44,690 bases of DNA. Source: an uncultured Clostridia bacterium. GTDB taxonomy: Bacteria > Bacillota > Clostridia > Christensenellales > Pumilibacteraceae. The number at the start of each line of letters is the position of its first letter. Position 1 is the stretch's first letter. This document shows positions 25,960 through 34,662 of the stretch, in pieces. The notes under the pieces were generated by a model. The model was not told the origin of the DNA. It worked only from the letters and a program-made list of their open reading frames with translations, and ran no database searches. Location of the stretch: positions 1-44,690 of the forward strand of contig CALVUQ010000001.1 in NCBI GenBank assembly GCA_944363615.1. Direction: 5' to 3'. A program made the position numbers and the translations under genes.

Positions 25960-28886
25960 AACTCCTGCACCGCTCCTAAAACGTCTTCCTTGGTAGCGCC
26001 GTCGCACTTTCTTACCCTGCGGGGCCCTTTACAAATTGCGGCATAATCGCAAAACGAACATGCCGTCTTTTTTCCGCTTTCTGCGGGCAATGCCGCAATA
26101 AAGCCCGAAAGAATCTCATTTACAGCGTTATCCGCCGCTTTTTCGGCATACTCCGTAAGCATGTAAAGCTGCTGTTGCGTGCATGCGCGGTTGTTTTTCG
26201 TAAGCACAAGATCGCCGTCTTTGTTAAGCTTAAGATTGGCGTCGACGACGCGGCTTTTATACGGCTGTATAAGTCCGCGGTCAAAAGCCTTTAAAAGTTC
26301 GCCGGAACTGTCGAACGCACCGCTGAGTCTGTGGGAAAATTCGTCGTCCGACCAGGAAACCGAAAAGGGAAAATAGAAAAAGCCCGCGGGTTTGAAGCCG
26401 TTTTCCTCAAGGACGCGCATGTAAATCATAAGCTGTATTTTTTTGCCGAAATAAAGGTCGGAATAGGAAAAATGAGTCTGCCCCGTTTTGTAATCGATCA
26501 CTCTTGCGTAATCCCCGAAAACGTCGATGCGGTCTATTTCTCCGCTTAACCTGACGTCTCCCGACAGCGTAAGGGTTTTAAGAACCGAGTCTTCTTTGCC
26601 GAAGGATTCTTCCGTGGAATAGGGCTTAAATTCGCCCGCGTCTATCTGGGATTTTACGACCGCGCAAAGCGTTTCCGCCTCCTTGCGGACGCGGGAAAGA
26701 ATACGCTCGTTAACGCGATATCTGTACTTTTCGAACTCCGAAACCGCCTTTTCCACGGCCGAGGGCACAAAAGCCGCAATGTCCGAGGGCATGCCTTCGT
26801 TCACAAAAAGTTCCACAACCTTATGGAGCAGAAGTCCCACGTCTATGGGCGTAACGGTGCCGTCCTCCGCTTTCTTTATCCTTAACCCGTAATTCATGAA
26901 GTACATGTACGGACATAGGTAATAAGTCTGAAGCGCGCTTACGGAAGTGACGCGGCTTTTCAGCATCAAAGCCTTGCCCGACGAAAGATAATCCGCACGC
27001 TCCTCGCGGTTGAGGAATTTGCGATAATCGTCGTCAAGCGCCGCCGCCACCGAAGAGGCAAACGGTAATTTTTTGTTGACCAGCAAGGTTTCCAGCGCGC
27101 CTTTCGCGCTGCCCAGCATGGCGGCTACCGTATCGGGATTTTGCTTTAAACAAAGCTCCTGTATAAAATTTTCGTGGTCGGAAACGCGCACATCGTTCCT
27201 TGACGAAAGCAACTGAAAGTCAAACGACGGCTTGTTCCCGTCGGAAAGCGAATACGTTATGAATATTTTTTCGCTGGCCTTAAGAAAATGCCACAATTCA
27301 TAACGGCACAGCTCGTTTTTCCTTGCGGACTTAGGTTCCAGTTTCAGTTTGTAATCTTCCAGCTTGTCCGCATCGGCGTCCGACAGCAAACCGTCGTCGT
27401 CGCAAAGAGCGGGAAGCGCGCCGTCGTTAAAGCCCACGATGACGGCGAAACGCGGTCTTTGCCCGCGGAATCTGCTTAATGAACCGATCTGAACGGTATC
27501 GGAAAGATTGGGCACAAGCGAAATTTCCGTCCCCTCAAAGCCTTCGCGCAGAATGTCCGCAAGATCGTCCGACGGAATATCCCGATCGGCGTAAATTTCC
27601 CCGAAAAGACGGATAATTTCCTGAGTTTTTGCGAAAACCGCATCGAGATTTCTGCCGTCCGACAAAGAAAGCTCCCGCGTTTTTTCCGACGCGCCCACAA
27701 AATCGAGCAGTTTTTCCGACGCGGAAGAAAGCGCCGCCGCGGAGGAAAATTCGGTTTCGACAAGTCTTAAAATTTTCATCAGCCTGATCCGCACTTTTTC
27801 CGCAATCACTGCGTCTTCGTCTTTATCGTCGTCGGATACGAAAGTTTCGGTAAACCCGAGATAATCGACGCAACGCTTATGTACGAAATCGGTAAACGCG
27901 TCCGAATCCCTTTTACTTATGCCGGAATAATAATTTGCGGCAAGCGAAATCATGTCGCGGGTGCGGTATTTTTTGTTTGCCGCGTCCAAAGCCGTGAATA
28001 AAAATCTGAAAAGCTCGGTACCCGAAAGGGGAATTTTGGTCTGCGCGTAATAGGGAATTTCGTACTCGTCGAAAATGCGCTTAGCCGTATTGAAATCGCC
28101 GCTTTCGTCCACGACGCACACATCGCCGTATCTTCCGCCGGAATAGGCGTAATAGCGGATGCGTTTTGCCGCCTCCTTATACTCGCTTGCTTTATCCGGG
28201 CATGCCACGGCGCGCACGGGCGCGGACACTCGGTAATCGGCGGGTGGTGCGGCGTCGATCACGGTTAGGGACAACGCATGCTTATCTACGGCGTCAAGCA
28301 GTTTTTTAAGCTGAGCAGTATAATCCTCGTAAAGGGCGACGTAAACGTGACAATCTTTAAGCGCGCCGCGTTTTTCGGTTGCCTCGCGCAGAATTTCCAT
28401 TCTTCCCGCGGCGTCGACGTATCGGCCGCGCGTAACTTCGAGATAAGCGCGGTATAAAAGCGCAAGATCCGCCGATTTATGAAGACTTCCGGCGTTTTCC
28501 AATGCGTCAGGCCCGATGTCGCTTGCCCTTAAGGCGTTAATCGCGTCGTAGAGTTTTACCGAAAAACCGGGACGAAGGCAGGATTTGGAGTAGCACGCAA
28601 GCTTGTCGGCGTTTTCCAGACAGATTTTTTTTAACAGCATGATGGCGCCCTGCTTGGACAAAGCCTTTTCGGCGCCCGAAAGTCTTAAGCACAGTCTGTT
28701 GAAAGTGGTGACTTCCACGTCGAAAGACCCCTTATTTTTCAAAAAGAGGCATTTTTCAAGCGTAAAAGTATAGTTATCGGGCACTATCACCAGATGCCTG
28801 ACGTTAAGATCGGGCTTACGCTTTTCCACAAGTTCAATGACTTTGTCAAGCGCGGCCGCGTATGATTTTTCGGTAATTTCCCTCAT
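25956..28886 (-). CDS. addB: ATP-dependent helicase/nuclease subunit B
   Basis: The 976-residue protein is the partner of AddA and is shorter than the roughly 1150 of Bacillus AddB. The C-terminal nuclease has LLHKVVELF and VIDYKTGQTHFS. An iron-sulfur cluster is indicated by LCPYMYF and CSFCDYAAICKG, which supply the four cysteines. The N-terminus lacks the GxxGSGKT Walker A loop: it begins MREITEKSYAAALDKVIEL and goes straight to VRHLVIVPDNYTF, the strand that normally follows the P-loop helix. An in-frame TAA two codons upstream excludes a longer form. There is no Shine-Dalgarno; the promoter ends six bases before the ATG. It overlaps addA by four bases. Confidence 0.93.
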   Translation of the reverse strand: MREITEKSYAAALDKVIELVEKRKPDLNVRHLVIVPDNYTFTLEKCLFLKNKGSFDVEVTTFNRLCLRLSGAEKALSKQGAIMLLKKICLENADKLACYSKSCLRPGFSVKLYDAINALRASDIGPDALENAGSLHKSADLALLYRAYLEVTRGRYVDAAGRMEILREATEKRGALKDCHVYVALYEDYTAQLKKLLDAVDKHALSLTVIDAAPPADYRVSAPVRAVACPDKASEYKEAAKRIRYYAYSGGRYGDVCVVDESGDFNTAKRIFDEYEIPYYAQTKIPLSGTELFRFLFTALDAANKKYRTRDMISLAANYYSGISKRDSDAFTDFVHKRCVDYLGFTETFVSDDDKDEDAVIAEKVRIRLMKILRLVETEFSSAAALSSASEKLLDFVGASEKTRELSLSDGRNLDAVFAKTQEIIRLFGEIYADRDIPSDDLADILREGFEGTEISLVPNLSDTVQIGSLSRFRGQRPRFAVIVGFNDGALPALCDDDGLLSDADADKLEDYKLKLEPKSARKNELCRYELWHFLKASEKIFITYSLSDGNKPSFDFQLLSSRNDVRVSDHENFIQELCLKQNPDTVAAMLGSAKGALETLLVNKKLPFASSVAAALDDDYRKFLNREERADYLSSGKALMLKSRVTSVSALQTYYLCPYMYFMNYGLRIKKAEDGTVTPIDVGLLLHKVVELFVNEGMPSDIAAFVPSAVEKAVSEFEKYRYRVNERILSRVRKEAETLCAVVKSQIDAGEFKPYSTEESFGKEDSVLKTLTLSGDVRLSGEIDRIDVFGDYARVIDYKTGQTHFSYSDLYFGKKIQLMIYMRVLEENGFKPAGFFYFPFSVSWSDDEFSHRLSGAFDSSGELLKAFDRGLIQPYKSRVVDANLKLNKDGDLVLTKNNRACTQQQLYMLTEYAEKAADNAVNEILSGFIAALPAESGKKTACSFCDYAAICKGPRRVRKCDGATKEDVLGAVQEL

Positions 28887-28892
28887 GGTTTA

Positions 28893-28921
28893 ATTGTAAC
28901 TTTTTTCTCGGCTTTTATCAA
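28893..28921 (-). promoter_or_regulatory. Sigma-A type promoter of addB-addA
   Basis: TTGATA (28916-28921), 17 bases, TACAAT (28893-28898) on the minus strand, then TAAACC and the ATG. This is the same -10/N6/ATG spacing as at the DUF1934 and SDR genes, so a leaderless mRNA is predicted. Confidence 0.65.
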
Positions 28922-28983
28922 CTAAAATTACGGCGCGGCAGCAAAATTAAACCCGAAAGGAAAAAACCGTTTCTTTTAACTTC

Positions 28984-30273
28984 TCAAAAAAGCAGTCCGT
29001 CCCTGAGATAATCCTGAACTGTTTTAAGATTGACGTCGCACAAATCGGTTTTATACTTAACCGCATAAGCGGCCGCCGCGCCGCACCCCTCGCCCATGCC
29101 TGCGCAAATGGGCATAACCCTGTAATTGGAATGGGCGACGTGCGTGCCCGAAATGTTTCTGCCGCAAAGCAGCAGTCCTTTGATTTTTTCGGGAAGAAAA
29201 CAGCGGTAAGGTATCGTATAGCGAAGGTTTTGAGGAAAATCCTTTTGTTTTCCGTTTTTGTCCAGTCCAGAACCGGTTACGTTGTGAATGTCGAAATTAA
29301 AACAAGCGCCCTTTACTATCCAGTCGTCGAAAACCTTTGCACTCATAATATCTTCGCCCGTAAGCGTGTACTTACCCTTGAAGTGACGGGTTTCGCGTAT
29401 GCCGATAAGCGAAGCCGTGCCCGAAAGAAAGCAATTCCCGAACCCGGGGACGTATTCGCGCAAAAACGCGATAATCTTATCTATTTGTCCGCGGCATAAG
29501 ATTTCGGCTTTAACCAGGTCCTCGTTTTTGGTTCCGTCGATGTCCACCGCGTTTGTCATGTTTACGGTAACGGTTCCGGGTAAAGTAGAGTCGTAAAGAA
29601 GCACGTGGCCCGCGGGATAGGGCAAAATCTTTTTGGCAAGCGCCTGAATTTCGCCTTTTTCGGTCATGTTGCTGCATTCGAACATATGCGGAAGAACGGC
29701 AATGGTTTTGTCCGCTCCGCCCACTTTGAACATGAGGGTCGCGGGTTGCATTTTACCGTCTTCCTCTCTTCCCGTCACAAATGGAACGCCCGCTTTGGCA
29801 GCTATGTCGCCGTCTCCGCTTGCGTCGATTGTAACGTCCGCGTAAATCGCCGTTCTTCCCGATTTGTTTTCGACGACGACTCCTTTTACCGTGTCGCCTT
29901 CGGTAATCGGCTCGCTTACAAAAGTGTAAAGCATTATTTTTACGCCCGCTTTGTCAAGCGTATCCAGGTATTGAAATTTTAGTTTTTCGGTATCTATGAC
30001 TGCGGTTATTTTATCTTTGAACTCGCCTTCGTTTCTGCTTGCGCTTTCCCTTAGAATTTCCCGGTAAACGTTGCTGTCGCAATCCCCCGTCCAATGGCTC
30101 ATCATGCCTGCGGTGGATATGCCGCCGAGACAGCCGTTTTTTTCGACAATCGTGACCTTGGCGCCCAGCCTTGCCGCGGATATAGCAGCGCCCATCCCCG
30201 CGGGACCGGAGCCTGCTATCAGCACGTCCGTCTTTACGGCGTTTATCTTTCTTTCTTTTTCTATGTAAAACAT
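28984..30273 (-). CDS. FAD-dependent oxidoreductase (FAD_oxidored family)
   Basis: The 429-residue protein starts with an FAD-binding Rossmann motif DVLIAGSGPAGMGAA (Gly21, Gly23, Gly26), then NGCLGGISTAGMMSHW, typical of the FAD_oxidored group that includes many proteins annotated as xanthan lyase-like or fumarate reductase-like flavoproteins. DVTIDASGDGDIAAKAGVPF and the C-terminal GLLLCGRNISGTHVAHSN, where FAD is bound again, are also family hallmarks. No signal peptide. GGGGG lies 8 bases before the ATG. It is divergent from a PocR-AraC regulator and its weak -35 box next to an operator-like repeat suggests activation by that regulator. Substrate unknown. Confidence 0.85.
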   Translation of the reverse strand: MFYIEKERKINAVKTDVLIAGSGPAGMGAAISAARLGAKVTIVEKNGCLGGISTAGMMSHWTGDCDSNVYREILRESASRNEGEFKDKITAVIDTEKLKFQYLDTLDKAGVKIMLYTFVSEPITEGDTVKGVVVENKSGRTAIYADVTIDASGDGDIAAKAGVPFVTGREEDGKMQPATLMFKVGGADKTIAVLPHMFECSNMTEKGEIQALAKKILPYPAGHVLLYDSTLPGTVTVNMTNAVDIDGTKNEDLVKAEILCRGQIDKIIAFLREYVPGFGNCFLSGTASLIGIRETRHFKGKYTLTGEDIMSAKVFDDWIVKGACFNFDIHNVTGSGLDKNGKQKDFPQNLRYTIPYRCFLPEKIKGLLLCGRNISGTHVAHSNYRVMPICAGMGEGCGAAAAYAVKYKTDLCDVNLKTVQDYLRDGLLF

Positions 30274-30286
30274 TTTTTTGTCCCCC

Positions 30287-30315
30287 TTGATTTTTAAGGT
30301 ATTATACTATATAAT
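30287..30315 (+). promoter_or_regulatory. Sigma-A promoter of the PocR-AraC regulator gene
   Basis: TTGATT (30287-30292), 17 bases, TATAAT (30310-30315). Start expected near 30322. The two operator-like repeats lie in the transcribed leader, so the regulator could repress itself. Confidence 0.65.
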
Positions 30316-30329
30316 AAACTTACAAACAT
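30301..30329 (-). promoter_or_regulatory. Activator-type promoter of the FAD oxidoreductase gene
   Basis: The -10 is a perfect TATAAT (30301-30306, minus strand), but the hexamer 17 bases upstream is ATGTTT (30324-30329), a poor -35. A good -10 with a poor -35 beside tandem repeats is typical of AraC-activated promoters. Confidence 0.55.
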
Positions 30330-30333
30330 TAAC

Positions 30334-30365
30334 TATCGGGAAAATTATCTTTGATATCGGGAAAA
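30334..30365. promoter_or_regulatory. Tandem 11-bp operator-like direct repeat
   Basis: TATCGGGAAAA occurs at 30334-30344 and again at 30355-30365, a 21-bp period or two helical turns. Relative to the expected start of the FAD oxidoreductase transcript (about 30294) the copies sit at about -40 to -50 and -61 to -71, like the araI1-I2 pair of araBAD. Confidence 0.7.
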
Positions 30366-30369
30366 CAAT

Positions 30370-31203
30370 ATGATTGAAGACATAAAAAATTACATCGGGT
30401 TTCTGAGCAGAACCTTTGATTTTTCGGTTACCGTACACTCTGTGGACAAAGCTTTGACAAACGTAATTTACGACATGCCGGAATTCAACATTCATTCAGG
30501 CTCCTATTGTCTGTACATAAAATCCCATCCCGAGATGTGGAGCAAATGCATCCGCAATCAGGGCAAAATATACGAAAGACTTAAACAAAACGGGTGTCGG
30601 ATGTTTTTCGGCAGTTGCTACGCGGGCGTGGGCGAATACATATATCCCGTAAGCCACAAAAACGAAATATACGGATTTATCAGCGTAGGAAAATATCGCG
30701 TAAATAAAGAAAAAATGCTGCACACTGCGGAAAAATACCTGACTGCCGCGACGGAAATCGAAAAGATTTACCTTTCAAGGCTTAGCGACGATATTCCGGA
30801 TTCTGACCTCGTAAAGACGTTAACCGCTCCGCTTTGCGCCATGCTTTTGCGCGCACGCGAAGAAAAACCCGCCGAAAATTACTCCGAAAACGAGAATATC
30901 GCCTGCCGCGCGCTAAGTTTCGTTCACAGAAATTTCTGCAGCAATATAAACCTTTGCAACATCGCTTTCGAAGCAGGTTGCTCCGTCCGCACTCTCACCG
31001 CGATTTTCAGAAAAACCACAGGCACGTCGGTATGCGGTTACGTCGAGAAACTGCGCATGGAAAAGGCCGAAAAACTCCTGAACGAAACAAATATAACGAT
31101 AACCGAAACGGCATTTTTGTGCGGCTATTCGGACCCTGACTACTTTTCCTGCAGATTTTCGCGTTATTACGGAAAAGTCCGTCAAAATTCAGAAAAGATT
31201 TGA
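30370..31203 (+). CDS. AraC-family regulator with PocR sensory domain
   Basis: The 277-residue protein has an N-terminal PocR-like ligand domain (about 1-165) with the Cys-bearing segments SYCLYIKSHPEMWSKCIRNQ and FGSCYAGVGEYIYPV, which in this family bind small polyols or hydrocarbons. A C-terminal AraC double helix-turn-helix (about 180-277) has GTSVCGYVEKLRMEKAEKLL and ITETAFLCGYSDPDYFSCRF. It is divergent from the FAD oxidoreductase with 96 bases between the start codons and most likely controls it. The ribosome binding site is weak (CGGGAA, part of the second operator-like repeat), which would suit autoregulation. Confidence 0.9.
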   Translation: MIEDIKNYIGFLSRTFDFSVTVHSVDKALTNVIYDMPEFNIHSGSYCLYIKSHPEMWSKCIRNQGKIYERLKQNGCRMFFGSCYAGVGEYIYPVSHKNEIYGFISVGKYRVNKEKMLHTAEKYLTAATEIEKIYLSRLSDDIPDSDLVKTLTAPLCAMLLRAREEKPAENYSENENIACRALSFVHRNFCSNINLCNIAFEAGCSVRTLTAIFRKTTGTSVCGYVEKLRMEKAEKLLNETNITITETAFLCGYSDPDYFSCRFSRYYGKVRQNSEKI

Positions 31204-31419
31204 AAAGCACCGGCGCATGAAAGTATTTATTTCTTTAGTTCAATTGTTAAATTTTTGACATATCGCTTAGGCAGCTTTTTTAAGCTGTACAATGACAAAG
31301 TTTTTTAACGGGTAATCTTTTTTTGATGACGTTAAAGCTTGTCGGGCCCGTTTAACAGCGCAATAAAGCGGCAAAATATTCAGAATTTGAAACGCCGCCC
31401 TTCGCGCACGCAAAAAAGC

Positions 31420-31449
31420 TTGCCTACAACGGCCGAAATATGCTATAAT
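31420..31449 (+). promoter_or_regulatory. Promoter of the lipoprotein gene
   Basis: TTGCCT (31420-31425), 18 bases, TATAAT (31444-31449). The leader is about 29 nt and carries AAGG about 12 bases before the ATG. Confidence 0.55.
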
Positions 31450-31484
31450 CGTTGACGATAACGTTTTTAAGGTAAAATCCATCG

Positions 31485-32435
31485 ATGAAAAAATTTTTGT
31501 GCATTATATTTGCTTTAACGGTCGCGTTCTCGCTTGGCGCGTGTACGGGCTCGGCCGTCCCGCTGTCCGTGGACAATCCTCCGCCCTGGAGTAACGCCAA
31601 TACCGAAACCGCTTACGAAAAAACCGTCTACTCGATTAAAAAAGTGGACAACGCTTCAAACGAAGTAATTGCAGAAGGCACTTTGACCTATGTGCTGGAA
31701 TTCGACCATAAGGGCGAAAACAACAACTTTAACTACTCTCGCCTTACGATGGACATGAGCGTGACTTATAACGATAAGGCTCCTGAAGTCGACCGCGGAA
31801 AGACGGATACCTTACATTCCAAAGTAATTTTCCAGTCGGACGCGCTTGTGCCGCAATACTCGGAAAAAACAGTGTCGCTTGCATTAAGATCGGGCGTTAA
31901 CGACAACAGCTATACGCTGAAAAACGACTACTCCACGCAGAAATCGGAACTTTCCATGGCGGGCAAAGAGCCCTCCGTCATCGATTTTACGGGTAAATCG
32001 TTTGTAAACGTGTACGATAACGAAATGCTTTATTATGTTGTACGCTCCTTTTCAGACATAAAAGCGGGCGGCAGCAACACGTTTACGTTGGCAAACTTTT
32101 TCGACATGCACGTAAAAAACAAGTTTTCCACTTATTCCATGCGATTCACCTGCGGCGAGGAAGGCAGCGAGGAAACGGTTTATCTTCCTTTCAAAGGCAC
32201 TTTCTTAGACGAGCAGGGCAGCGCAACGGTATTGAAAGTAAGCGTTTCGATAAACGAATCGCTTTCGGGCCCGCCTACCGAACTTTATTATTCCATGACT
32301 CCTTTTAAAACGGGCGAAAACACCACTACCAAAAAAGTACTGGTTTCCTTTAAGACTTACGAGTACAATCTGTCCACCAACGACCTTAAATACACTACCG
32401 AATACAGCATAACGGACTATTCGGTGACGCCTTAA
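31485..32435 (+). CDS. Putative lipoprotein of unknown function
   Basis: The 316-residue protein starts with a lipoprotein signal peptide: a lysine-bearing N-terminus, a hydrophobic core and the lipobox LGAC with Cys20. The mature part is hydrophilic, rich in Ser, Thr, Asn and Asp, with alternating beta-like strands. No family was recognised. It has its own promoter and a terminator about 150 bases downstream, so it is probably monocistronic. It should be anchored to the outer face of the cytoplasmic membrane. Neighbouring genes give no clue to its role. Confidence 0.8.
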   Translation: MKKFLCIIFALTVAFSLGACTGSAVPLSVDNPPPWSNANTETAYEKTVYSIKKVDNASNEVIAEGTLTYVLEFDHKGENNNFNYSRLTMDMSVTYNDKAPEVDRGKTDTLHSKVIFQSDALVPQYSEKTVSLALRSGVNDNSYTLKNDYSTQKSELSMAGKEPSVIDFTGKSFVNVYDNEMLYYVVRSFSDIKAGGSNTFTLANFFDMHVKNKFSTYSMRFTCGEEGSEETVYLPFKGTFLDEQGSATVLKVSVSINESLSGPPTELYYSMTPFKTGENTTTKKVLVSFKTYEYNLSTNDLKYTTEYSITDYSVTP

Positions 32436-32743
32436 GAAAGTCCGCCGACGCAAAACGCGCTGCGATGTCGGCAGCTTTCCTAAAGCCGAAAGGAAAAAAC
32501 GGCGCAGAACACCCTTTTTATTAAACCACTTATAAGTCAAACTTTATAAAATCAAAGACAAAAAGGTATAAAAAATCCCGTAAAAACCGAAACTCCTTAC
32601 CGCAAGCGTTACGCAGTAAGGAGTTTTTTCATGCAATTTTCTTTTATAAAAGACCTTTGTTCGGCGGGAAAACCAGCGCGAAAGCCTGCTTTTTAAATCT
32701 TTTTTCAGAATAAGGAACGGGAAAAATAAAGACGCGGGCACGA
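32436..32743. other. Intergenic region between convergent genes
   Basis: A GC-rich hairpin without a T run just after the lipoprotein stop (about 32438-32483, GCCGAC/GTCGGC core) and a clear terminator at 32589-32629. A 65-codon minus-strand frame across the terminator is not believed. Nothing else seen. Confidence 0.6.
32589..32629. terminator. Bidirectional intrinsic terminator
   Basis: AAACTCCTTAC and GTAAGGAGTTT form a perfect 11-bp stem followed by T; the loop holds an inner GCGTTACGC. It lies between the convergent lipoprotein and DUF1836 genes. Confidence 0.85.
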
Positions 32744-33340
32744 TTACTGTTTCGATTTGGCCGATTTATCCGAATTCTGTTTTTCCGAGGCGGCGGAAGC
32801 GAGTTTTGCCGTTTCCTCTCTTATGGTGTCCAGCTGAATTTTTATCAGCTTTTGCGCGTAAAGCTTGGTTGTAAGCGCCAGCATCGAAAGCGCAAGAGGG
32901 TCGGCGGTATCGGCGATATCAAGATCGGTGAAAACGCTTTCCTGAAGCTTACAGAAATTATCGTATTTTTCCACCAGGTCCTTCTCTTCCCATCCGATAA
33001 GCAACGTTATTTCACTCATGGAAAGCACCTGTTTAAGCAGACAGATCATTATGAGATAAGCAAGGTGTTTGGGCCCGTATCGTTTTTTATCGGGCGGCGG
33101 AATAATCCCCAGTTTAACATAATTGTTTACCATCGAAGGCGTTATTATGGGCTTATCGTCGTCGCGGTCCAGCACTTTGAAATATTTGTCGATAATGCTG
33201 ACGACCTGGTCCATATACAGTCCCACGTCGGGAAGCTCGTGAAACCGCGGCAGATGAAACGCGCCTATTTCGTCGCGGAATACCTCAAAATCCTTTAATA
33301 TGTCGAAATCGTTTAATTTTGGAATGATAAAGTCATCCAT
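32744..33340 (-). CDS. DUF1836 family MerR-like helix-turn-helix protein
   Basis: The 198-residue protein matches DUF1836: LPRFHELPDVGLYMDQVVSI, then ITPSMVNNYVKLGIIPPP, then KKRYGPKHLAYLIMICLLKQVLSMSEI. The family is thought to carry a winged MerR-like helix-turn-helix and to be a transcription factor; its targets are unknown. The last 20 residues are Lys/Ser-rich. It is divergent from degV, a neighbour it could plausibly regulate. AAGG lies about 13 bases before the ATG, rather far. Confidence 0.85.
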   Translation of the reverse strand: MDDFIIPKLNDFDILKDFEVFRDEIGAFHLPRFHELPDVGLYMDQVVSIIDKYFKVLDRDDDKPIITPSMVNNYVKLGIIPPPDKKRYGPKHLAYLIMICLLKQVLSMSEITLLIGWEEKDLVEKYDNFCKLQESVFTDLDIADTADPLALSMLALTTKLYAQKLIKIQLDTIREETAKLASAASEKQNSDKSAKSKQ

Positions 33341-33447
33341 GCTTGTTAAATATCCTTTTTGCCCGCTACAAAATACCGCATTTTGTCCCTTGCTTTAGAA
33401 TATCATATCATAAACGCAAAAAAAATTCAACTAATTATCAAAAGTTC

Positions 33448-33476
33448 TTGACTTATTGTTGTAAAACCTTTATACT
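33448..33476 (+). promoter_or_regulatory. Sigma-A promoter of degV
   Basis: TTGACT (33448-33453), 17 bases, TATACT (33471-33476). The start is expected near 33483, inside an inverted repeat at 33475-33491 (CTGGT, 7 bases, ACCAG) that could be an operator. Confidence 0.7.
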
Positions 33477-33511
33477 GGTTTTCGATACCAGATGTTATGG
33501 GAGTAAAAATT

Positions 33512-34387
33512 ATGAGTTTTGTTATCGCAACCGATTCTTCGGCCAACCTTACAGATGAAATAATCGAGAAATACTCGCTTGAAATTCTGTCGCTAAGCTA
33601 TCTTGTGGACGGCAAGGAATATTCAGGCTACACCAAGGGCGTAAAAACAGACTTAAGCGGATTTTACAAATCCATGCGCGACGGGGCAAAAATCACCACG
33701 AGCTGCGTCAACGTCGAAACAGCCAAAAAGTTTTTGCAGCCTTATCTGGAAAACGGGTCGGATATTCTTTATATAGGCTTTTCTTCCGCTCTTTCGGCAA
33801 CTTATGCAAACGTGGAAACCGCGGCGAAAGAATTGGCCGCGCTTTATCCGCAAAGGAAAATTTACACCGTCGATTCTCTTGCCGCTTCAATGGGTGAAGG
33901 ACTGCTTGTCACCTATGCCGCGATGGAAAAAGAAAAAGGCAAAAGCATTGAAGAAGTGCGCGACTTTGTGGAGGCGAATAAGCTTAAACTGTGCCATCAG
34001 TTCACCGTCGACGACCTGATGTTTTTAAAGCGCGGCGGCAGAATAAGCAGCGGCACCGCACTTATAGGCACCATTCTCAAGATAAAACCCGTTTTGCACG
34101 TCGATAACTTAGGTCGTCTTATACCAAAGGGCAAAGTCATCGGACGTAAAGCCTCTATAAAAGCCCTTTTCAACAAATACGTGGAAAAAGCCTACGACAA
34201 GAAAAATCAGTTGGTCTACATTTCTCACGGCGATTGCATCGAGGACGCGCAGTATCTTGCCGACCTTATCCGGAACCAAAGCGAATGTAAGGACATCGTC
34301 ATAAACTACGTCGACCAGGTTATAGGCGCCCATTCGGGGCCGGGAACGCTTGCTTTGTTCTTCCTGGGAAACGACCGCGAAGCTTAA
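33512..34387 (+). CDS. DegV family fatty-acid binding protein
   Basis: The 291-residue protein is a DegV family member, which binds fatty acids; in Gram-positives the FakB paralogues present them to a kinase for phosphorylation. Family signs are the N-terminal FVIATDSSANLTDEIIEKY, the SCVNVE loop, YIGFSSALSATYANV, TVDSLAASMGEGLLV, FLKRGGRISSGTALIG and IGAHSGPGTLALFFLG. No kinase gene lies nearby. ATG 33512 has GGGAG eight bases upstream; an ATG at 33497 in frame overlaps that site and is not used. Cytoplasmic. Confidence 0.92.
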   Translation: MSFVIATDSSANLTDEIIEKYSLEILSLSYLVDGKEYSGYTKGVKTDLSGFYKSMRDGAKITTSCVNVETAKKFLQPYLENGSDILYIGFSSALSATYANVETAAKELAALYPQRKIYTVDSLAASMGEGLLVTYAAMEKEKGKSIEEVRDFVEANKLKLCHQFTVDDLMFLKRGGRISSGTALIGTILKIKPVLHVDNLGRLIPKGKVIGRKASIKALFNKYVEKAYDKKNQLVYISHGDCIEDAQYLADLIRNQSECKDIVINYVDQVIGAHSGPGTLALFFLGNDREA

Positions 34388-34439
34388 TAACGGAAACGCA
34401 TAAGTTAATCGGAATAAAAATGTCATAATACTTACCTTC

Positions 34440-34472
34440 TCCCCTTTCCTTAAAAAGAAAGGGGATTTTTTT
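34440..34472 (+). terminator. Terminator of degV
   Basis: TCCCCTTTC and GAAAGGGGA form a 9-bp stem with an 8-base loop, followed by seven T. Confidence 0.9.
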
Positions 34473-34662
34473 CACAGTTTATTCGGTTTTACTCCGATAA
34501 ATCCAAAATACAGGAAACGGTATATTAAGAATGCGCCGAAATAAGTTACTTTTATAAAACTTGTTTATTAACCCGGCGACTATTTTCCGCAAAATTCACT
34601 TCATCGATTTGCTTCGTATTCCTGTCATAGGTAATATTTGCGTCGAAAGAGGTAAAGCAATT

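Noticed and set aside
31267..31482. 71-codon minus-strand frame facing the lipoprotein gene
   Set aside because: No ribosome binding site, basic low-information composition, and it runs antisense over the lipoprotein promoter.
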